Source: Pelargonium nanum
Lineage: Eukaryota > Streptophyta > Magnoliopsida > Geraniales > Geraniaceae
DNA length: 27,439 nt
Direction: 5' to 3'
NCBI GenBank assembly: GCA_036897485.1
Contig: JAYMTF010000998.1
Location: forward strand, 1 to 27,439
How positions within the stretch are numbered: the first letter of the stretch is position 1; the number at the start of each line of letters is the position of its first letter. The position numbers were made by a program, and so were the translations under genes. The notes below the pieces were generated by a model. It had not been told where the DNA came from and made no database searches. It saw only the letters and a program-made list of their open reading frames with translations. Of the stretch, positions 20,880-27,439 are shown in pieces.

Positions 20880-22440
20880 GTTAACGAGTTTCAATTATGT
20901 CAAGTTTCTCAAGCCAGACTCGGATTGACTCATTCAATCACTCCTAAAATATTTTAACCGGCATTAGTTGCCTAACAATTTAAACTCAGTTCAAAAATAA
21001 CATAGGATATTGATAAGGTAAGTAAAAGTTAAAACTGAAGACATGACATCACCTATACCCACCAGAAAAGAAATTCACCAAACATATACATACATACAAA
21101 CAACCACTCAATTATGGCTTCAAATGATTTGGTTCACCTACTCTTGAATTCATCACACAAATTCTTGCTGCTAGTAGTTGCGGAGCCAAAAAGCCAAACA
21201 TTTTATCCCTACAAGTTTTAGCAATCAATCAGCTACACTACAAACCACCATTGCTCAAGATTGCTTGGCTTGGATTTGTTCTGGAAACTATTCTGGTACC
21301 GTTATCGATAAGATATAAAAGATCAATAATTAAGTTGTTTATTCCAGGAAAAGTTATGGGAAACAATTAATGTATGTTACGGCGTTACGAGCATAATAAA
21401 TATTGCAGACTTGAAGAAGTATCAGCTAGCAATAGCACGAGAAGTGGTTTTCACAGTTTCATACAAATCATATACTATCTCGCAACAGCAACTCAAGCTT
21501 TCTGTGAAAATGTCCATGACGGACCGTCCATTAGATGCTGTAGTTGTGTGGTGGACAACTTGATATTGATGCAAACTCCATGGAAGGCTTGGAAAAGACA
21601 TTCAACAGCGGCCACCTCAACAAACACTGATTGAAAATAACGGTCTGGTTGAGATGACCTTGAGTTGTGAAAATACTTGATCTCCCAACTGGTCCTGTGA
21701 TTCCATGCTTTCTAACAAATAAACATATGGACTCATTAGGCAATGGGAAGCGAAATGACAAATCAGTTCAAGCAAGTCTCTCCGAGTCAATTGTGGAACA
21801 GTGCACAAGTTGGAACAACACTATTCTGTAGTCCACGACGAGCCTATTCAGACGAGGATAGGTTTACACAACAGTATCTCACACAGTTAACAAGTACTTT
21901 TGTTGCAAATCTGAATCTACATCAATTTACCCACAATGAGAGTAAAACTAAAAGAAAGTTAAAATTTCAACAAAAAGACCTACATGAACCCCACTAACGT
22001 CCTTTCCAGCAACTCAGACACAACACATGGACGCACTTAGAGAAACAGTGTTATTGAAGGAGTGAATGAGCTTAAGAGATCAAAGCACTAGTAAAAACAC
22101 TTTCTATTGTCAGAAGTACAAGCCAAACACGCCCATCTGCCTGGTTCAGGTAGGACCCCTCGTAACAGAGGTCCTCAAATACAAGTAAAAATAGTTCAGG
22201 GTACGACATCCAGATCTGGATCACAAGAATTTATGAATTATGGTATAATATTGTAGCTAGCAGGAATGAAACTCTAGTTTGATGTAAGGCTCCACCAAAG
22301 AAAGGCCGACATTACTAAGTAAATCTACTGTAATGGAACAGATCAAATGTCACAAGGCCTTCTCCAAAGTAATGCACAAACAGTAGAAAACTGTTTGATG
22401 CCGCCAAATAAACCAATTAGAAGGGCAATGCTGCAATCTT
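20880..22440. other. Intergenic DNA, nothing firm
   Basis: Several open frames of 60-90 codons exist on both strands (for example around 21374-21634 and 21531-21761), but none is recognisable or connects by splice sites to another. It may include old transposon sequence. No RNA gene seen. Confidence 0.4.
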
Positions 22441-22489
22441 TATACTTCAGACTCAAAATCTCTCCAAAAAATCATTGAAAATTAAGACA

Positions 22490-22990
22490 TCAGCTATCCC
22501 AGTCTGGACCCAAGAAGAGAGACCATTCGACTATTTTATCGGCATCTCTTACACATGAATACCAAACACCCTGAGATGGCCTGGAGGGAAAAAGATATGT
22601 GGTCTTAGTAATTAAGCCCATTAAGCCAAACACAGAGGCTCGCCGCATAGCAACAAATGCGGAGTGACAACCGTAAAGGTGAGAATATTTTACTATAAGT
22701 AGTCGAACACAAACAGATGGGAGGTACATTCACTCGACGACACTTGATGCTTAGGGTATGGATTCACTGCTGGGATCTGACTTGAGCATCAGAGGGGCTT
22801 CAGTAGGGAGAACCCTTATTTTGCAGGACTAGGTACTCAGGAGCGCAAGGATATCACATCTTGTTGCCGGGAGAACTCTTGAAGTAACGAACTCCATGGA
22901 TCCTCTGCTCGTATTCTCCTTCCCCACTCGACCCCATCTAATGCTATCTCTCATGTTAAGCTAAGTGGCATCATGTCTTCTGCACTACTT
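22490..22990 (+). mobile_element. Possible LTR fragment or solo LTR of a Ty3/gypsy-type element
   Basis: A TATA-like ACTATAAGTAG lies at about 22691-22701. It is followed by a stretch with GATCTGACTTGAGCATCAGA, GGGCTTCAGTAGGGAG and then TTTTGCAGGACTAGG (about 22770-22835). The motif GACTTGAGCGTCGGAGGG...TTTGCAGG is common in the R/U5 or leader part of plant gypsy retrotransposons, so the resemblance is specific though diverged. GC content is higher than in the surroundings. Ends and target duplication could not be set. Confidence 0.4.
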
Positions 22991-23629
22991 TTCATGTTAA
23001 ATTAGCTCTACCCCTACCCCGTTTTAATTTCTCACAATTATTCTAAAGAACTAAACAAAGTTCCTGGATAAAAGGCCAAACTTAAAGCCCAAAGAAGTCA
23101 AGTGGTTTTGTCGCACTTGGAAATAATTCAAAGTAACTGCATATGTCAAATGACACCATAACAGAATACTAAATGACAAGGAAACACAAGTTTCTAGAAA
23201 AAGAAACTGGCTAAAGCCATTAACACACTTACCATTCAAGAGCGCAGTGTTCAAATTGTCGTATGCACAATGAAACATATCAGACAACTGCAGCTCACGA
23301 TTTCAGCAACATACGGAAGAATCAAACCATGGTAATCAGAGAGAACACATAATGGCCAACTGAAATGATACAAAGAATCAGATTGTATGCTAAGTATAGG
23401 CTTAGGAGAGAGAATGTGAGCAATCATTAAGAAAATTCAGATACTCACCGCTTAAATAGAGCACTGATCCAGGCACCCACTTAAATATGCATAATGATCT
23501 ACTGTGGCCTCAAACATAGATTTCCTATAAAATAATCAACTTATATTACAGTTCGAGGGGAATATATAGGTAGGGGCATACTGCAAGATAAATTTCTCAC
23601 CACTAGAAAGAAGATAATGTCGAGAAATT
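22991..23629 (-). other. 3' region of the right-edge gene
   Basis: No further coding sequence was found after the stop at 23630. This stretch should include the 3' UTR of the minus-strand gene; its poly(A) site was not placed. Confidence 0.4.
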
Positions 23630-26600
23630 TCAGGAAATCGCATACGCAAATAAGCTTCCTGCTCAATAGAAATAAATAAGCATTTAGATGACAGTTAGAA
23701 TGCAAATAACTGTTTACAATACATACAAATGCTTAAAGTCACCAGAAGAGAAACCCTAAATATGTGACTTGAATGCACAGAACAATCAGGTAGGCTCTCT
23801 ATTAACACTTCAACAAAAGGCATGCACAAGAATAATCTTCGCAACAATTTAGAAATAAGTGAATCAATTTAGTTCACAAGAATTTATATCTGACAGCGAC
23901 CAGTTGATTGACTCTACTTGCATATCTGACCCACATTTAATTCAAACTGAAGAGACGTAAGGATTACCTTGCCCAAGAACCAAAATAGCATTTGCTGTCA
24001 TAGAGACAACATCTTGAATCTTTTCACTAGCAAAAATAGCTTGAATAACTAGCAGAAGAAACAATCAAATAAATTGGATCAAATTTCTTGAAAGAATAAG
24101 GAAGTAGAAAATCACAAGCAAAGCTAAATTTAACAATAAAAACCGAAAAAGAAACAATAACAAGAAGTAAAGCAAAAAAGCCACATCAATGCATGGGTTA
24201 TCATCGGTGGTTGTCAAAACAAGATTCCCACTAGAGAGCCAATATTGAACGCCCAAGTAATGCACAAGCAAAACTGCTCCATCTCAAAGGAGCCTCATAA
24301 ACCACACAAAAAAATGTGCTCCATCTGTCAAATGTCACATAAACTATGAGGTAACAAAAACCTGATACATCCACTGGCTTTTCGTCATTCTTGTTTCTAT
24401 GATTTTCATCAGTGGGAGTGTCATCTGCATCAGATACCACCATAGTGTGCAGAGAATAGCGACCATCAGCAACCCAAACAGTCTGCGTTCCTGCAAAATG
24501 ATATCAGGCATCCTTTAGCTCAGATAACCATACAACACGGATCCAAGGTTCACTGATTATGCCAAGGACATAATAAATCTACAGATATAAATGAGCTGCC
24601 ATGACAACAATTTTCTGTACTTAAAATGTTAAATATGCAACATAACCCGCTAACACTTTTAACAGTAAGAATAAGCTAAAAGCTAGCCACTCCCAATGGC
24701 CAATACTACCCATTAAAAACTCATTATTTAGTTCCCGCTAAACTTTTCAAAATATGTGTCAAATCCTGATCAAACACACAAGAACATGGTCATGGAAACA
24801 CTTCCTAACTTGAAAGCTCCAAATTTTTAAAATAGATATGAGCAGCATACTTGAAGAAGTATCAGGAAGAACAGCCAGTCTCTGCACTTTCATGACATGA
24901 GGCAACTGTCTTATATGACAAGTCAAATTTGATCCAGTTAAAAGATTGGACACATGCATTAGATGTATATCTCCAGATGAGTCTAAGATAAGAAACTTCT
25001 TTGGGGAAAGTGCCTGGATGGATACGGCTTTCACCGACAATAATGGTGCTTTGGTAGATCTTAAGCCTTCAACCTCATTCCTCTTAAATGCCACAAACAA
25101 TGAATCTCCATCACCAGAATCTTGTCTGAGTTTAATAGAACTCCGTTTTACTGCAAGTTAAAATGCATAATCAGCTGCACAGGCCAACGGCAATAGAAAC
25201 CATTTCAGGGATCTCATCATTTAGGGAGAGAAAAAAAGGTAACATCTTGTACAGAAACAAGTATTACATCTTAAGATACTACACAAGCAATTTATAACAA
25301 AACCATGAAAATAGAGCAGCAACCAATTGACTGGTGAAAGATTTTAGTTGGCTGGTTGGGAAATACAAGAGAACTCCTAAGCAAAATGTGCTTCTAATAA
25401 TTAGTATTTACCATCTAGAGGCATCCTTATGATTAAACCAGAGAACAGCACCATGCTTAAATGAGTAGCACCCATTTCCTGGTCAAGAAATACTAATAAG
25501 TATTGGTCAGCGCAACATTACAGAGAAAAATGTAAATTAATTGATAATTAGGGTTAAAGTGAATGTAGCTATGTACTAGCCTACTAGGATGTGTAATAAA
25601 TAGTTAGCTAACTGTAAGTCGCAAGGAAAAAAAAAGAAAGACAAACAAGCTTCAGATTAGGAGATGCTGAGACATTAAACATATTACCCGGCAACTAAGG
25701 ATCTTAGGTATAAGCAAAGGAAGAAGTTTGATCAGAACCAGCCCCATCTCAAAGCAAATATACATGGTGGATGCTTGTTTTTTTTTTTTTTTTTTTTTTA
25801 ACAAAGCTTACAACCGGCGATTCAACCCTGGCGGATTTTTGTTAACATTTAAAAGTTAAGTCAATGCTCAGAACTGCATGGTCTGGTTAAATTAGAAGCG
25901 CTTTAGTCATCTTATGCTGAGATACTTCCATGGAAATGTCCTCTATCCTATCTTTAGACGGTTATAATTTACAGCTACTCACCAATGACTATTTGTTATG
26001 TGTTGGGCACGATCAAGAGTTCATGACAATCGCGTCATTATTAGGCTATAAGGCTGATGTCAAAGCTCTTCTTCAAGGTCTAACATCCATATAAGCTCTA
26101 AAGGTTGCAAGTTCTATTTCAGTTGTTAACATTTGGCCTAAACATAAGTTCAAGTCATGTCTAAGTGAGAGGATGACAAATTTGCAAGACAAACATCAAT
26201 TGTTATAGCTTTAAATGAACACCGAGAATATGTACATAAATAGTCTTGATGAATTTAAACACTACAACATAAGAATAATAGGAAAAATAACAAAATATAC
26301 TCAGTCAGGCATTTAATCATCTGGATTCTGAAATTCTATACCCTAACTGCAGTGGAGAGTTTCACCGCCAAAATCGTCATTCCATTAAAATAAAAAAGTG
26401 CATGGTTCTTCCTGGGATACACTTGCAAGCCTAAAGTCCTCAGCATGGATCTCAACTAGAACTATCAAATTCTATGATACAATTATAACTGAGACAACTG
26501 TCCCTGGCTTTCCTCCCAATTTATAGGTCTTAGAAATTCTAAATATTCGAAGGAGCTTCAGGGTCAGTCTTAGAATCATTAACTGTGTACAAAGTTTACC

Positions 26601-27439
26601 CGGTTAGGCATTTAACAAGACATTGTTCTGTAAAATTGAAACAAGAACTAATAACGACCCTTATTCCAAATTAACACACAACAATTGTATTAAAACATAG
26701 AACTTTAACATTGAAAGAATAATAAAAAGTTCAATGATTTAACAAACACTACTTACCGTTTACATGATGCCTCTCAATCCTGCCATCTACATCCCCATGA
26801 CCATTGATCTTAGAACCCGCCTCAACACCACCACCACCACTTAGGCCAGTTGAAGTGCCACACATACCATCAGCTCCAGGAAAACCTGTATTTCCATTTG
26901 GCAATTGCTGAATCCGACCCTCCAACTTCCCATCCAAATTCAAATTTTTAACTTTCTTAGCCCGCCCTTTAGCCAGAGACCTTAAATTGAAGACCCTAAC
27001 CCCATTGTCCTCCCCCAACATCAAGAACTCAAACGACACACTAATGGACCAAACAGGGACGCAACAATCAATCACCGCGCACCTCGTCAACTTCACAACC
27101 AACCCATCATCATCGCCGCCGTCTTCACCCACCATCTTGAGAGCAAAAACCCAAATCTTGGAGCTCGAAACCGAGTACATGGTCAAGAAATTGACGGACC
27201 CAGAAACCCTAATCGAAACCCCATGACTACAATCAACCAGAACCCCCAAATTCCGATCAAAGCTAAGACCTTTCTGGGCGCAAACAACTCGGGCCGGACT
27301 AAATCGGCGAGCGTCGCGGAGGATAAAGAACCGGAGAAGCACCTGAGCTCCGGCGCGGTGAGGGGCGGCGACGGCGAAGAGGACGGTAGGGTTAGGGTTT
27401 AGGGAGTGGCGGAGGAGGAGGAAGGTGGAGGAGGAGGAG
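23630..27439 (-). CDS. Uncharacterised plant protein, possibly beta-propeller; N-terminus outside the window
   Basis: Exons in transcript order: 27439-26757 (open at the edge), 25150-24851, 24490-24362, 24048-23968, 23658-23630. They give 406 visible residues and a TGA stop; every junction is phase 1. The frame stays open to the window end, with no in-frame ATG before the edge (LLLRHSLNPNPTVLFAVAAP), so the start lies further right. Short strand-like segments repeat in the style of WD40/propeller blades: SGSVNFLTMYSVSSSKIWVF, SISVSFEFLMLGEDNGVRVF, ALSPKKFLILDSSGDIHLMH, VQRLAVLPD, QTVWVADGRYSLHTMVVSD, and the end ILVLGQGSLFAYAIS. A Gly/Asn-rich linker lies at about 150-225. No catalytic motif, signal peptide or membrane span is seen. 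The propeller fold is inference. The last coding exon is only 29 bases. Confidence 0.8.
25151..26756 (-). other. First visible intron (1.6 kb) of the right-edge gene
   Basis: It is bounded by a GTAAGT donor (minus strand, 26756) and a TTGCAG acceptor (25151). It contains the poly-T relic below and no exon that I could join in phase. Confidence 0.55.
25778..25850 (-). mobile_element. Poly-A-tailed retroposon relic (SINE-like)
   Basis: A run of 22 T at 25778-25799 (poly-A on the minus strand) is preceded, in minus-strand direction, by CAGGGTTGAATCGCCGG and TTGTAAGCTTTGTT. GGTTGAATC is close to the tRNA-type B box GGTTCGAATC found in plant SINEs. No A box or target duplication was found, so a plain poly-T tract is an alternative. 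Confidence 0.3.

Noticed and set aside
21374..21761. Frames on both strands between 21.3 and 21.8 kb
   Set aside because: They overlap each other, carry no recognised domain and lack splice partners.
27340..27342. Start of the right-edge gene at 27342
   Set aside because: The codon is GTG; the frame continues open upstream to the window edge, so the true start is outside.

Overview
The window is nuclear DNA from a flowering plant, most likely a eudicot. The evidence is AT-rich intergenic DNA, genes split into many short exons with GT-AG introns, a protein with a chloroplast transit peptide, plant-specific protein families, and small non-autonomous DNA transposons in introns. A rosid, possibly Rosaceae, is my guess from the general feel of the repeats; nothing decisive shows it. 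No prokaryotic operon, CRISPR array, rRNA or tRNA was seen.

Layout. 1-5500 is gene-poor. It holds a foldback (MITE-like) repeat, a short coding-like remnant next to a possible transposon end, and a decayed Ty3/gypsy reverse-transcriptase fragment. 5711-8963 (+) is a complete 12-exon gene for a 651-residue CDCA7-type (zf-4CXXC_R1) zinc-finger protein with DDT/WHIM-like downstream regions, probably a chromatin factor. It converges on a 9-exon gene at 10028-14499 (-) encoding a 282-residue chloroplast membrane protein of the slr0575/DUF2854 type. Between them lie a hAT-like relic and a strong hairpin just past the second gene's stop. 14500-16488 is intergenic with small repeat relics. 16489-19242 (-) is a 4-exon gene for a 308-residue conserved plant protein of unknown function; its 1.64-kb last intron carries a Mutator-type MITE. 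Its upstream region contains a diverged 220-bp tandem duplication rich in CATGCA motifs. 19870-23629 is mostly non-coding, with a 79-bp tandem repeat, a GC-rich hairpin and an LTR-like segment. 23630-27439 (-) is a 5-exon gene, open at the right edge, for an uncharacterised plant protein that may be a beta-propeller.

The four genes do not form a pathway: they look like unrelated housekeeping or plant-specific loci that happen to be neighbours. All exon junctions given were read by hand from GT/AG sites; the reading phase is consistent across every junction in all four models. I did not find a convincing new multi-gene system. The most useful observations are the two intronic MITEs with target-site duplications, the duplicated promoter region, the 3'-end hairpin, the divergent CDCA7-like zinc finger, and the two genes of unknown function.
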